This document shows positions 11,830 through 22,866 of a DNA stretch of 64,000 bases, piece after piece. The notes under the pieces were generated by a model, which saw only the letters and a program-made list of their open reading frames with translations, was not told the DNA's origin and searched no databases. Source of the stretch: Schistocerca nitens (lineage: Eukaryota; Arthropoda; Insecta; Orthoptera; Acrididae); assembly GCF_023898315.1 (NCBI RefSeq), contig NC_064614.1, positions 1,053,946,432 through 1,054,010,431 of the forward strand, written 5' to 3'. Positions within the stretch are counted from its first letter, which is position 1. Each line of letters opens with the position of its first letter. A program made the position numbers and the translations under genes.

Positions 11830-14490
11830 CTAAAAGAGCTTACATACAATTTTCAAATGTAGTTCTCCCTTCGACAGTTCGGGACAAAAATTCTTTATGG
11901 TATCCATAAGATTAATTTTTCCAGCCCTGTCTTGATTAACATGGAGCAGGAATAGATGGGTGAGTCTCGACTGAGTCATTGTTGATGTGATGCAAATTTT
12001 AATTCGTCTCAAGACGCTGAATGACCTCTCGAGGATGCTGACGATACTGGATCTGTCAGAATCAGAACTATGAGGCGAATAGCTTCCTGAAAGAGTTCTT
12101 TAACACTGTCAGGTTCCAATAGAGAATACTTTACATGGTTGTATACCAGTTGTATTGGTTCGTGGCATTTCGAGCTGTGCATGAAGCCTATCCAGGTTAG
12201 AGTCTGTTGTATGCACTCCAAGAAATTCTTTCAAATGCCGTGTAGATGGAGGACGTGTTTGTTGAGGACGTAATAAATATCTCTTCAAGATGGGATAGTC
12301 GCTTAAGATCCTGTTGATTGAATCTTCGGTCGATCTCATTCGGAAGAAGACCAAGAATTTGTAACAAATCTTTCCTAAATTTTCGTTTTTGAGACAATTC
12401 GTTGGGAACAGATGGTGTTTCTGTGTGCTGCAATTTCGCTGCTATTTTTCTTGGCCGTGAGATATTTAAGTCTTTAATACTTAGGTTTTTAGAACAATCT
12501 TTGGATATCTCTAACAACACACCATTTCCTTCCGTAGTCTCAAGATTTGCAAGAGTTACTTTTAGAACTTCTACAGAATGTTTCACTACGGCTGCATTAA
12601 AATTAGGATTCTGTAGGGATCTCACTAATTCCTCACACTGTCCAAACATTTCAGTTGTTACTGTTATATAAAAAACACTCAAACGTTTCGAGGTGCGTCG
12701 CAAATCCCCACAGGACTGACCTTGTTTCGTCCCTAATTGAAATTGCTACATTCAATATTTCGGTCACCGTTTTCTGGACCAACTCGTAGTTTTCACTGAA
12801 ACTTGTCAAAAATTTTTCTCTTACAACCCATCGAGTTGGACACATTGGAATCAGTCGCTGAGCTTTTGGGTTTGAATTCGTCTCATCGACAACAGATGGT
12901 AGTACAACATCTGCATACATGTTTTTCCTTTTTGCGGATTCTATAATGATATTCGAGACGTCTTCCACAGTTAGCTGCAGTGGATGTAACAGCTCCCTGG
13001 TTTGTCTTGAAGAAGGATTTCCTTGACACCTTCGTTCCGTTCAGACATATTAGCTGCACCATTGAAACAGTGGGCGCGTAGAAACTCAATTCCGAGTGAC
13101 TGTCTTAGAAGGATGTCTTTAATGGTAGGTGCCAGTGTTTGCACCTTGGAGTCCGGCGGCCGGCTGCGGTGGTCTCGCGGTTCTAGGCGCTCAGTCCGGA
13201 ACCGCGCGACTACTACGGTCGCAGGTTCGAATCCTGCCTCGGGCATGGATGTGTGTGATGTCCTTAGGTTAGTTAGGTTTAAGTAGTTCTAAGTTCTAGG
13301 GGACTGATGACCACAGATATTAAGTCCCATAGTGCTCAGAGCCATTTTTTTTTTTTTTTTTTTTTGGAGTTCGGCGGACTATACAAACCCAGAAAAAGTT
13401 CTGTATTTCGAGCGTCCCAGAGTCAACACAACGTACACAAAGAGTGAACTGCTCCTGGCCAGCCACGTCCGTCGTTGAATCAGCCATAATTCCGTAAGAC
13501 AGGGAATTTTTTATTTGCTGCACAATTTCCCGCTGGATAATGTGAGCCATTATTTCCAGTATTTAGTTGTGTATCGCTGGCGCCGACGAAGCGTCATGGC
13601 GTTTCAGACATATCTTCAGTTCTGGCACATCACTCTTCCTCTCATCTCATGAGATTCCCAGAGATCGTGCGTTTCCTGTTCGTCCCAGGAACCTGAGTGA
13701 ACTGATAATTGGCTTTCTCCTGATCACTTAGCAGATGTTGCGCGACTTGGGCAATCACAGGTGTGCTAATTTCACGTTGTTGAATAACTGCTAGACATTC
13801 TCGGTGAAAAATACTCTTCTCGTGTATCTTGAAATTTTCCATAGCTTTTTTACCGTTACAGAAACCTTATATAAGAAATGTCGTCTCTTTCAGTGGTCTT
13901 CTATTGTTCGCTAAGTGGATGGGTTGAATGCAGTCATACGAGAAAACACTGCCACGCTTTTCTTCGCAATGCAGCCACAGATAATCCACAAACCATTCCG
14001 ATTTACAAGATCGTCCATTTCTTCGCGGAAACTCATGCTTCTCTGATGGGTGAAATTTTGTTTCAAAAACAGGTGTACTTGAAGCAGAGCTCATTGTGTT
14101 TACATGTGAGTATGAGGTGTCTGCATCCTTCGACAGACGCATGCCACAACTTTTACGTACATTGCCTTTACCTGAAATCGTTAAGGATAAAAACGTGCAA
14201 CATGACGTATCTCGCACACATCACACTAACACAAAAATAACTTTCAACAAGGAAAGTATATTAATAGTTAGCACATAGTATAATGGAAAAAGTACAGGAA
14301 GGAACACTCTTAGCTGACCGTAAAATAGCTTACCCGTGTCAATGTTTGTGCATTTCTTGTATCTTCGACTGGTATTGCTACTATCAGACTGAGACTGGCC
14401 ATTGTCGCGGGTAATGCTTATGCAAACAAACTGACATCTTTTAGTGCTACTACCACCTCCAAAAAATTTCTTGATAGATTCTTGTGACAC
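11830..14490 (-). pseudogene. hAT-type transposase, ZMYM1/DUF4371-like, degraded
   Basis: The minus strand carries the whole domain order of ZMYM1-like hAT proteins. A start at 14,490 (MSQESIKKFF) opens exon 1. A TTF-type zinc-finger region lies at about 14,080-13,870 (EWFVDYLWLHCEEKRG), then KIHEKSIFHREC near 13,830. A DUF4371-like core is at 13,550-13,390 (YGIMADSTTDVAGQEQFTL) and continues after a SINE with CFNGAANMS near 13,070 and PMCPTRWVVR near 12,840. The C-terminal hAT dimerisation region is at 12,110-11,830 (AIRLIVL, LERSFSVLRRIK, MTQSRLTHL). Breaks include in-frame stops near 13,871 and 13,573 and frameshifts near 13,630, 12,680 and 12,040. Exon 1 (ending 14,334) joins exon 2 (from 14,171) in the same frame across a gtaagc...ttcag intron. 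An old element or a dead domesticated copy are both possible. Confidence 0.8.
13158..13363 (+). mobile_element. tRNA-derived SINE inside the hAT gene
   Basis: A tRNA-like head (ggttcgaatcctgcctcgg, a B-box) is followed by the family body (gtgtgatgtccttaggttag, cccatagtgctcagagcca) and a T-run of about 23. The flanks ttggagtccggcgg (13,146-13,159) and ttggagttcggcgg (13,364-13,377) form a 14-bp target duplication with one mismatch. The insertion splits the DUF4371-like region of the hAT gene. Note that the duplication overlaps the usual ggccggc start of the SINE. Confidence 0.9.
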
Positions 14491-15389
14491 TGTGAACTAT
14501 CACACCTAAAATAACTAAATAGTAATAATAGTATATAAATATCATCCATGATCTGTCGATCGATGTACACATAAAAAGGGAACAATAAGTTAGATACTGT
14601 AACTTAAAAATGACGTTATAGGTCACTAATTATCTGTGTCGCAAGTAAGAGAAATTACTATAAATATTATTGAACATCTATATAGTGAATTATAAAAGAT
14701 GGCGCAAATCAGACGCTAAAGAAATACTGCAGTATGAGTGGAAGAACATTGACACCAGACATAACAAACAAACTTGCATAATTCGTAACAAATCGATTGC
14801 GACTGGTGATTTATTAGAAGGAAGCTCACATGGTAAACAAAATATTTTCAGCTGTAAAGATAATGCGTACTATTATATTTGTTCAATGATGAACAGCCGT
14901 GTAAAGTCCTGTGTTTTTGTGTTTATTTCACATTCAACTTTCAGCTGTTAAATCAATTTAAGTAAATTGAGCAATGTTTGTACCGTTATACATGTAACAT
15001 TTGTGAGGGAACTGGTATGAAATACAAAGAACTCAAAGCTCGTTTTCTGTGTACGAATGCTTTTGTCAGTGGCTGTATAACAGGCACGAATGAAGCCGCC
15101 CTTGCAGTATATTAAAACTTCTTGCCAGAAGAAACTGTACATTTTTAGTTGCTGCTGTTTTTGCGACAAATTTTGTTGTAAACATTGACTTGCATTATAG
15201 CTCTGTACTTTTCCTTTCATAAACTAACGAATGGCATTAATATACTTCCACATTATGATAGATAAAAACAGCTCAGTATTTATTGTACAGAGAACTACTC
15301 ATCACTTGGCGTACTATTATTTACTGAAAACGTTTCAGTATCTTGAACTGTTTATGAGTAGTGACTTACCACGCTGCGCTCTGCATGGT
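14491..15389. other. Spacer upstream of the hAT gene and gypsy A
   Basis: No LTR matching the downstream side of gypsy A is present, and no primer-binding-like site is visible. Only AT-rich short frames occur. The first part may hold the promoter or terminal inverted repeat of the hAT element, but I could not identify either. Confidence 0.35.
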
Positions 15390-17360
15390 CACAATATACG
15401 GACTGTGGTCACAAAGAACCTAAACGGGGTGAGAAAAGAGTGTGAAACGAATCTTGGCAGCTTAGAAAAGCGGTTAAACACGAAGCTGACCGATATCTCT
15501 GTGCGCGTAGATGAGGAAAGTAAATCATCCAAGGACACACAGACACGAGTGTCAGTCCTCGAGCAAGAAGTGTCTGCAATGCGACTAGTAAATATCCTTG
15601 TAACGCAGGTCACGCCACCGAATTTACAGGCCGCGTTCTGGATGCACGGGGTGGACATACCACTGCCCAAGTTCGGCGGAACTCGCAGTACTCACCCGAA
15701 GGCATACCTAAAGAATTTAGACACGTATCTGTGTGCGAAAGGGGTGGCGGAATATAACACTTTACTCGTTGCACGCAGGCGCTCGATCAGGGGGAGGCTG
15801 TCTTGTTTGACATTACAATTTGCGAGAACAATAGTTACAAGGATTTCTGCACTAAGTTTCTGGCATCTACATCTACATCTACATCCATACTCCGCAAGCC
15901 GCCTGACGGTGTGTGGCGGAGGGTACCTTGAGTACCCCTATCGGTTCTCCCTTCTATTCCAGTCTCGTATTGTTCGTGGAAAGAAAGGATGTCGGTATGC
16001 TTCTGTGTGGGCTCTAATCTCTCTGATTTTATCCTCATGGTCTCTTCGCGAGATATACGTAGGAGGGAGCAATATACTGCTTGACTCTTCGGTGAAGATA
16101 TGTTCTCGAAACTTTAACAAAATCCCGTACCGAGCTACTGAGCGTCTCTCCTGCAGAGTCTTCCACTGGAGTTTATCTGTCATCTCCGTAACGCTTTCGC
16201 GATTACTAAATGATCCTGTAACGAAGCGCGCTGCTCTCCGTTGGATCTTCTCTATCTCTTCTATCAACCCTATCTGGTGCGGATCCCACACTGCTGAGCA
16301 GTATTCAAGCAGTTGGCGAACAAGCGTACTGTAACCTACTTCCTTTGTTTTCGGATTGCATTTCCTTAGAATTCTTCCAATGAATCTCAGTCTGGCATCT
16401 GCTTTACCGACGATCAACTTTATGTGATCATTCCATTTTAAATCACTCCTAATGCGTACTCCCAGATAATTAATGGAATTAACTGCTTCCAGTTGCTGAC
16501 CTGCTGTTTTGTAGCTAAATGATAAGGGCTCTATCTTTCTATGTATTCGCAGCACATTACACTTGTCTACATTGAGATTCAATTGCCATTCCCTGCACCA
16601 TGTGTCAATTCGCTGCAGATCCTCCTGCATTTCAGTATAATTTTCCATTGTTACAACCTCTCGATACGCCACAGCATCATCTGCAAAAAGCCTCAGTGAA
16701 CTTCCGATGTCATCCACAAGGTCATTTATGTATATTGTGAATAGCAACGGCCCTATGACACTCCCCTGCGTACTGGAACCTGACCGCACACGCGAGTGCA
16801 AAACTGAGTATATATCGGAGGCAGTATGCTCCACAGTCACACCAATCCATGGTAACCTACGCTGCTCGCTTTGTCGTTCTGGCGGGATAGTTGGATGACA
16901 AAATGTCAGATGAGGAATGGTGCAGCGCGATGCGCTCACACTTTCCTACTCATGTACAACGTGCACTCGTCGGGGCACTGTCGAGAGAACAGTTCCTCGA
17001 TATTTTAAGGTCCTTGGACGAAATCGAAGAGCAGGAGAAGCAAAGGACAGCAAATGGACACCCAATTAGGACAGAAAATGGGGCGCCGCAAGGCTTTTTG
17101 CACCGCAATGACAGACAGAATTGGCGCAATAACGGACGAAGGAGAGAAGAGGGGAATAGACGAGAGTGAGTAGACATACTGGTCCACACCACGAAGAACA
17201 AGGCAGGAACGAAGTGCCAAACCACAGACGCCACGTGAACTGCGTGCAAGCGACGCATTATGGGAGAGACCGTGAGAATAATGCAGGTTCACCGCCTCTG
17301 ACCCCACCTCGGGCAGAGGAGCGTGAGGTCACTCAAATGGATGATCAGAGAAAATGAGGT
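15390..17360 (+). pseudogene. Gypsy A gag, split by a LINE
   Basis: The first half (about 15,390-15,864) encodes a coiled-coil-like stretch (RLNTKLTDISVRVDEESK) followed by a gag core start: LPKFGGT, then AYLKNLDTYLCAKGVAEYN. A frameshift near 15,780 moves the frame to one reading GEAVLFDITICENNSYKDF. After the LINE the reading resumes at about 16,884 with DDKMSDEEWCSAM and a basic, Arg/Asn-rich tail (16,891-17,169), the likely RNA-binding end. No CCHC knuckle is clear. The element lacks a recognisable 5' LTR, so it looks truncated or too diverged to see. Confidence 0.65.
15865..16876 (-). mobile_element. 5'-truncated LINE, RT C-terminal half (jockey/CR1-like)
   Basis: A single uninterrupted minus frame encodes the RT palm and thumb: GSVIGPLLFTIYINDL, then the catalytic LRLFADDAVAY box, then LNVDKCNVLRIH, NYLGVRI and IQRRAARFVTG near the end. 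The 3' end carries a short (catcta)n-type tail (15,865-15,885 on the + strand). The flanks both have ttctggc (15,858-15,864 and 16,877-16,883), a 7-bp target duplication. The insertion sits inside gypsy A gag in the opposite orientation. The frame runs back into gypsy sequence upstream, so the apparent start codon belongs to the host element. It looks young because about 300 codons are open. Confidence 0.85.
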
Positions 17361-17464
17361 ATTGCAGAGACGCCACGGTAAAGAAGGGCCACCACATACG
17401 CAATGTGCGGTACTGGAAATTACAAACGTAAGACGACGTTGACCAGTACTGTGATGATCCGGAG

Positions 17465-18426
17465 TTGCCGGAAAAAACTGACAATCGGTGTCCACTCATT
17501 GAAATAACTGTGGAAGGAATTAAGACGAGAGCATGTCTGGAGTCTGGGTCGGAAGTGACAGCACTTTCAACGTTTTTTATTTCTCAAAGTGGAAGTAAAT
17601 TAGCTGAGATACCCGTAAAAGTAGTCTCACTAATTCCCGCCTTTGGGTAGAATGTAGAGAAACAGAGAATGTAGAGAAACAGATCTTGGCGTCGTTAAGC
17701 GACGGAAGAAGAACCTCCCAGATGAATGCAATTGTCATCTGGGAGTTGTCGCTCGATTTTATAATCGGGAATGACATACTTTCGAGCAGAGCGGTGGTCA
17801 TGGATTAGACCACTAAAACCGTGGTCAGTTTGTTCGAAGATCCGATCGCATGGGGTAGAGAGGGCACAAAGGGCACAGTTAATTTAGTAAAATGTAGAGA
17901 GAACGAGAAAATTTTCATAGATGGGTCACGGGAGCTGAAAGGTGATTTATTAGAGGGAACAGGGGTTCCAGATGAAGTTAGTTTGCCGTACGCAAGTCGT
18001 GATGAGAATTCCACGCACACAGCCGACGAAAATGAATCTGACGGACACGATGCGACTGGTCGAGGGTTAGAGACCCTCGCACATGTTCTATTAAAGTTTA
18101 GAGGGCCAGAAGCCGTAAATGAGTTCGCTCCCGTGATACCACACGCTGCCCATGCGACTACTGGTGACACGATCAAAAAGGAACAAGATAATATGCAGAG
18201 CGAGACCGCTGTCAAATGCCGTGACGATGGGCGCGCCGAGAAAAAGGGAAAGGTTGAAGGTGAAGCCCCCACAGCAACAGAGAGCCCATGTGGAGTGCAG
18301 AATGCGAAAGCGAGTGCCGACTGGCAGAGAAGCACTGGGAAATGCGCCACAGAAGTACTAATGCCCACTCACCAGCAATGGAAGACGATGTTATGCCCTC
18401 CATGGTCGCAAAATTTGCAAAAGTAA
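17465..18426 (+). pseudogene. Gypsy A aspartic protease and protease-RT linker
   Basis: The protease active-site region reads CLESGSEVTALS at about 17,535-17,570, where the family has DSGSEVT; the catalytic Asp is replaced by Glu. After a frame change, LDFIIGNDILSS at about 17,750-17,785 matches the second conserved protease block (IIGNDxL). A 201-codon frame at 17,821-18,426, acidic and charged, lacks a known domain and probably links protease to RT. The function as a polyprotein-cleaving enzyme is known for the family; this copy is unlikely to be active. Confidence 0.65.
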
Positions 18427-18529
18427 GACGGTTTTCGGAGGACTGCAGGTGTTTTCATGCTTCGAAGTGGCGAGATAAATTGATCGCGTCTCACTCATAA
18501 ACAAGGCACACAGTAGATGATGGCGCCCT

Positions 18530-20040
18530 GTGTACAGACAATCAGCCAGAAGTGTGCTTGGATAACGTAGTGGTTGATCCGGAGGGAGTACTGGCCTGGA
18601 AGCACCGAAAAGCTACTAGGGAAGCGGTACAGGCGATGGAGGCAGCCGGCCTTATATCGCGGGCCGGATCGCAATATGTGTATCCGCTCGCGGTTGTGCC
18701 TAAGAAAGATGTGTCGGTATGTCTTTGCCTCGACGCGAGGGTGTTAAATGATCATATTAAGACAGATGGAACAAGGCCAGAACCTATCCATGACATACTG
18801 CACCAGTTCGCTGGAAAAATTTGGCTGTCAAACTTTGACATTATAGCCGGTTTCTGTCAAGCTGAGCTCGATTCACCCTGCCGAAAATACACTGCCTTGT
18901 TATTCGAAGGTGAACAGTACGTGTACAACCGAGTACCATTCGGGCTGAAGGACTCAAGAGATGAGGGAATTTTGTGTTACCTACATCGACGACATAATTG
19001 TTGAGTCTGCAACTTTTGAAGAACACATTTGGCATTTAAAGCAGCTGCTGGCAGTACTCCAGAGATATGGAGTGACCCTCAGGCCTGAAAAAGCGAAACT
19101 GTACTCTAGTAGGGTGGTATATCTCGGGTTCGAGATCTAGCCAGAAGGTATCTGTCCGGAAAAGTGCAAACTGAAGTAAATCACGAAAATGAAACGGCCC
19201 TCTCACGTGCGAGAATTAAGACTGTTCTTGGGGCTGATTTCATTTTACAGGGGCCACATTGTCAATTTCTCGCAGATGTTGAGTCCTCTATATGCCCTGT
19301 TGAAGAAGGGCAAAAAGTGGAGCTAGGGAAACGAGGAGGAAAATGTGTTTGAGAAGGTTAAGAGCCGGCCGAAGTGGCCGTGCGGTTAAAGGCGCTGCAG
19401 TCTGGAACCGCAAGACCGCTACGGTCGCAGGTTCGAATCCTGCCTCGGGCATGGATGTTTGTGATGTCGTTAGGTTAGTTAGGTTTAACTAGTTCTAAGT
19501 TCTAGGGGACTAATGACCTCAGAAGTTGAGTCCCATAGTGCTCAGAGCCATTTGAACCATTTTTTAGAAGGTTAAGATTGCGTTTCATGGTAGTATTTGT
19601 TTGGCGCATCCTGACTTCACGGCACCTTTCCAACTCTTCACAGACGCAAGTGCACAAGGCACTGGGGGATGTCTGCAACAGGAAGACAAGGATGGGAACG
19701 TGCACATTGTCGCCACATGTAGCTGGAAGCTACTGAACGCAGAGACACGGTACTTCATACAGAATTAGAAATGCTGGCCATAGTCTATGCGACAAAACAC
19801 TTTAGGAGTTACCTGCTGAGCCGAAAAACTCATTTATATGCAGACCAGCATGCTCTAACGTTCCTAAGAACCGTCAGATAAACGAGTAACAGAGTGATGC
19901 GTTGGGCCCTGGCGATTCAGGAATTCGATATGGAAATCGCTTATTGCCGATGTAAACACAACAAATTTGCCGACTGGTTAAGCCGAAATCCTTCACGGGA
20001 AGACGACGACGAAGAAAACGTCGCACGAGAAATTAATTAA
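18530..20040 (+). pseudogene. Gypsy A reverse transcriptase and RNase H, split by a SINE
   Basis: RT fingers: LISRAGSQYVYPLAVVPKKD then LCLDARVLND (18,640-18,760). The palm reads LSNFDIIAGFCQAELD with the first catalytic Asp at about 18,838. A deletion or frameshift near 18,955 precedes the catalytic box YIDDII (about 18,982-18,998), which is intact in the second frame. LFLGLISFYRGHIV follows after 19,210. After the SINE, RNase H reads LFTDASAQGTGGCLQQ (19,633-19,680), LEMLAIVYATKHFRSYLL, ADQHALTFL and ADWLSRNP (about 19,970-19,990). At least four frame changes and one stop (near 19,878) are present. Confidence 0.8.
19364..19565 (+). mobile_element. tRNA-derived SINE in gypsy A RT/RNase H
   Basis: It starts at gccggccgaagtggccgtgc and runs through an intact-looking tRNA-like head with A-box (gtggccgtgcggttaaagg) and B-box (ggttcgaatcc), then the family body to tttgaaccatttttt. 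It is flanked by a perfect 12-bp target duplication, agaaggttaaga (19,352-19,363 and 19,566-19,577). The gypsy A frame resumes after it. Confidence 0.95.
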
Positions 20041-21489
20041 GTTATAATGGCAGTGTTACAAAAATGGGATCAGGCGTGCAATCGACAATACAGGAGGGAG
20101 TTAGCCACAGCACAAGATCAACAGCTTGAAATCCGGAGAGCAAAGGACTTTCTGATGTATGGCGTTGGTGGAGAGCATGTGCGAATTAGAAATATACTGC
20201 TCTATTGTGCACGATAGAGTGGAGGGTATGTTTCCTGTGGAACGTGAAGGAACGAAGGTGGAAAATGTGGCTCTCTGACGCACTTTCAGAAGATTTAATC
20301 GAACGCTATCACCAGCACCTTGGCCATTGCGGGGCTACGAAGTTGTATGCGACAATCGCCAAGGAGTGGGAACATACCATTCTAAGACGGAAAGTTTTAG
20401 AAAATGCGACATGTGCCAGCGTGTAAAACGTCCAAACGCAGTTATGCGATGTGAAATGCATGCCATCACACCAGAAGCACTGAATGACCTGGTGTGCGTT
20501 GATCATTACGGCCCTCTGCTGAAGTGACAGTACTGGCGGCAGTTTATTTTCGTTGTGGTGGACGCATTTACTAAGCACGCCAGGCTATACGCCAGAAACC
20601 GCACCAAAACGAAAAGCTGTGTAATAATTTTGATGGAAGATTATGTGCACTCATGAGGGTAGCCCTAGAGAGTCTTTTCAGCCCATGCCACAATTTTCAC
20701 ATCACCGTGATTGAAGGCAGGATTGGAAAAGGATGGGATCAAAGTAACAATCTCCTCAATTAGAAACCCCCAATCAAACTATGCAGAGCAATACATGCGC
20801 CAGCTGGGCGTGTTCTTTATAATATTGGTTCCTGACACAAACAATGACTGTGTAGAGAGCCGGCCAGAGTGGTCGAGCGGTTCTAGGCGCTACAGTCTGG
20901 AACCGCGCGACCGCTACGGACGCAGGTTCGAATCTTGCCTCGGGCATGGATGTGTGTGATGTCCTTAGGTTAGTTAGGTTTAACTAGTTCTAAGTTCTAG
21001 GGGACTGATGACCTCAGAAGTTAAGCCCCATAGTGCTCCGAGCCATTTGAGAGGTGCTTCAACGAAGGCGTGCATTGCAGTACAGGATGCAGACCAATAG
21101 ACCTTCAGTTCCAGAAACTGGAGAAGTATGTGGCTGACAGGATCGTCAAACCGCCGACAGGAGGAGAGGCAGAGACACACCAGCAACGCGTGAATCAAGC
21201 CCGAGAATTCATGACGCAGAAGGCGACGAAGGGAATGGAAAGGGAGCAGGGAAAAGGGACAAATACTTACAGGATTGGGGACCGAGTCCTCGTAAGAATG
21301 CATAGGCCGTCGGATGCCGAGAAGAAAAGAATGGCAAAGTACTTCCACCTATATGAGGGCCCACACTGGGTTCGACAGGTAGTAGGACCCAACGCCAGTG
21401 CAATTTATGAAGGAGAACGCGAGATTGGAATTTTTAATGGCCACAGCCTCAGGGTGCACGTGACCCAACAGAGTATTGTACGGCAGTAG
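20041..21489 (+). pseudogene. Gypsy A integrase, split by a SINE
   Basis: The zinc-binding start is visible as ERYHQHLGHCGATKLY (about 20,300-20,345) and KCDMCQRVK (about 20,407-20,434), matching HHCC. The first catalytic Asp lies in LVCVDHYGP (about 20,490-20,516), then FVVVDAFTKHARLY. The second catalytic block appears as SAHATIFTS rather than SDHGxQF, so the Asp seems lost. The Glu context is kept (NPQSNYAEQYMRQLG, about 20,766-20,810). After the SINE, a 139-codon tail (21,070-21,489) carries the C-terminal domain: GDRVLVRMHRPSDAEKK, then YEGPHWVRQVV, the GPF/Y-type motif. It ends with a stop at 21,489. Confidence 0.75.
20859..21048 (+). mobile_element. tRNA-derived SINE in gypsy A integrase
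   Basis: It is a full-length member starting gccggccagagtggtcgagc, with the B-box reading ggttcgaatcttgcctcgg (one change from its sisters) and body to gagccatttg. It has almost no A/T tail. Only a short gaga/gaga repeat flanks it, so the target duplication is poorly preserved or short. Confidence 0.85.
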
Positions 21490-22652
21490 TGGTCTAGAAT
21501 ACTGTAAATGTCTGTTGACAGCACGCTGTATCTTGTAAACAGACGTTCTGTTGTAATAATTAAGACGTAGTTTCTGTGCTTAAGATAGTCATTTTTGAGT
21601 GTGTCTGGGCTGTGAGCCAGTTGGTGTGAATGTGGAGAGATGATATGACGGTTGCATGTGTGTGTTCCTGGCTTCCGTGTGCCATCGCGACGGGCAGTGA
21701 AAGGCCCTGAGGAGCCGGTCGCATTCGACAGAATGATGCTCCCCATAGCACGGGATTATCATGCAGCTCAATCAAGCGCATTGCCATTTCCATGTCATTC
21801 AGTTTTTGTTTGTTTATTTGTTGTATATATTTAATTGTAATGCAGTGCGATGGATCCATGTTTTAGTGTATTACCATCCGAGATGTTCAGTGCAATGACA
21901 CTAGCGTGAAAGACGAAAACCAGACACGCACTAATATTTGATGAGATTTCTGTTGCAGCATGCAGAGGCATACCATAAGTACCTTACAGCTGGCAGAGAA
22001 GACGTTTTACCTTTGCAAAGTAGGCAGGAAACGTTGATTGAAGCATGTTAGGATTATTTTGCACGTTAGAATTTAAGGGTTGGGTGAAATATCGTGAATG
22101 TACAAAGTAAGGTACACAAAAGATTTGTTATTTGTTTTTAGATTATTGACATTCTAGTAGGCGTCGACACAGGTCACACAGCTGACACTATTGAATTTAG
22201 ATTTTAAAAAATTGCATTCTTAAGTTAAGGGAATAGCAAGTTAAGTACAGAAACAATTTTTTTTTTCTTGACATTAGAGTCAGTCGACGCGCCTGGCATA
22301 GCTGACACTATGCAGCCTAGTAAACGAGAAGGAGGCCTCCCAAAGATCAGTGAGGAGTACATTATACATATTGATTGCGGGTTCTGTGGAAGAATAAAAG
22401 GTACAAATCTTATTTTTGTATGTCTTATAAGGTAACAAAACATTTGCACAGTTGACGAAAACGTGGAGGTACTACCCATCCCATCGTATCTATCATATCC
22501 GTATCAGTTCAACAAAGTGCGTCATCGGAAAATTTATTGTTTTTTTGTCACCAGACGTTTGAACTGACATTTATTCTGTATCGATGTTATAGAGCTCTTC
22601 GATGAACAGTGCCACTTAAGGTCAACTCTTATGTCACTTGCCTTAATTCTGT
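21490..22652 (+). other. 3' noncoding region of gypsy A
   Basis: No env-like frame or matching LTR was identified. A diverged direct repeat occurs at about 22,145-22,195 and 22,264-22,310: both read ttgacatt..ag..., gtcgac and agctgacacta. A T-rich run precedes the second copy. The region may contain the 3' LTR, but without a 5' partner this cannot be shown. Confidence 0.35.
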
Positions 22653-22854
22653 TTCAAAATGGTTCAAATGGCTCTGAGCACTATGGGACTTAACATCTGA
22701 GGTCATCAGTACCCTAGAACTTAGAACTACTTAAACCAAACTAACCTATGGACATCACACACATCCATGCCCGTGGCAGGGTTCGAACCTGCGACCGTAG
22801 CGGTCGCGCGTTCCAGTCTGAAGCGCCTAGAACCGCTCGGTCACACCGGCCGGC
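22653..22854 (-). mobile_element. tRNA-derived SINE, minus strand
   Basis: This is the reverse complement of the family: it starts at the 3' end (ttcaaaatggttcaaatggc), passes the B-box complement (ggttcgaacctgcgaccg) and ends at ccggccggc. It is flanked by a 12-bp direct repeat, ccttaattctgt (22,641-22,652 and 22,855-22,866), which confirms transposition. Confidence 0.95.
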
Positions 22855-22866
22855 CCTTAATTCTGT

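Noticed and set aside
19364-19450. SINE heads as functional tRNA genes
   Set aside because: A-box and B-box are kept, but each head is fused to the same 3' body and flanked by a target duplication, which marks them as SINE copies.
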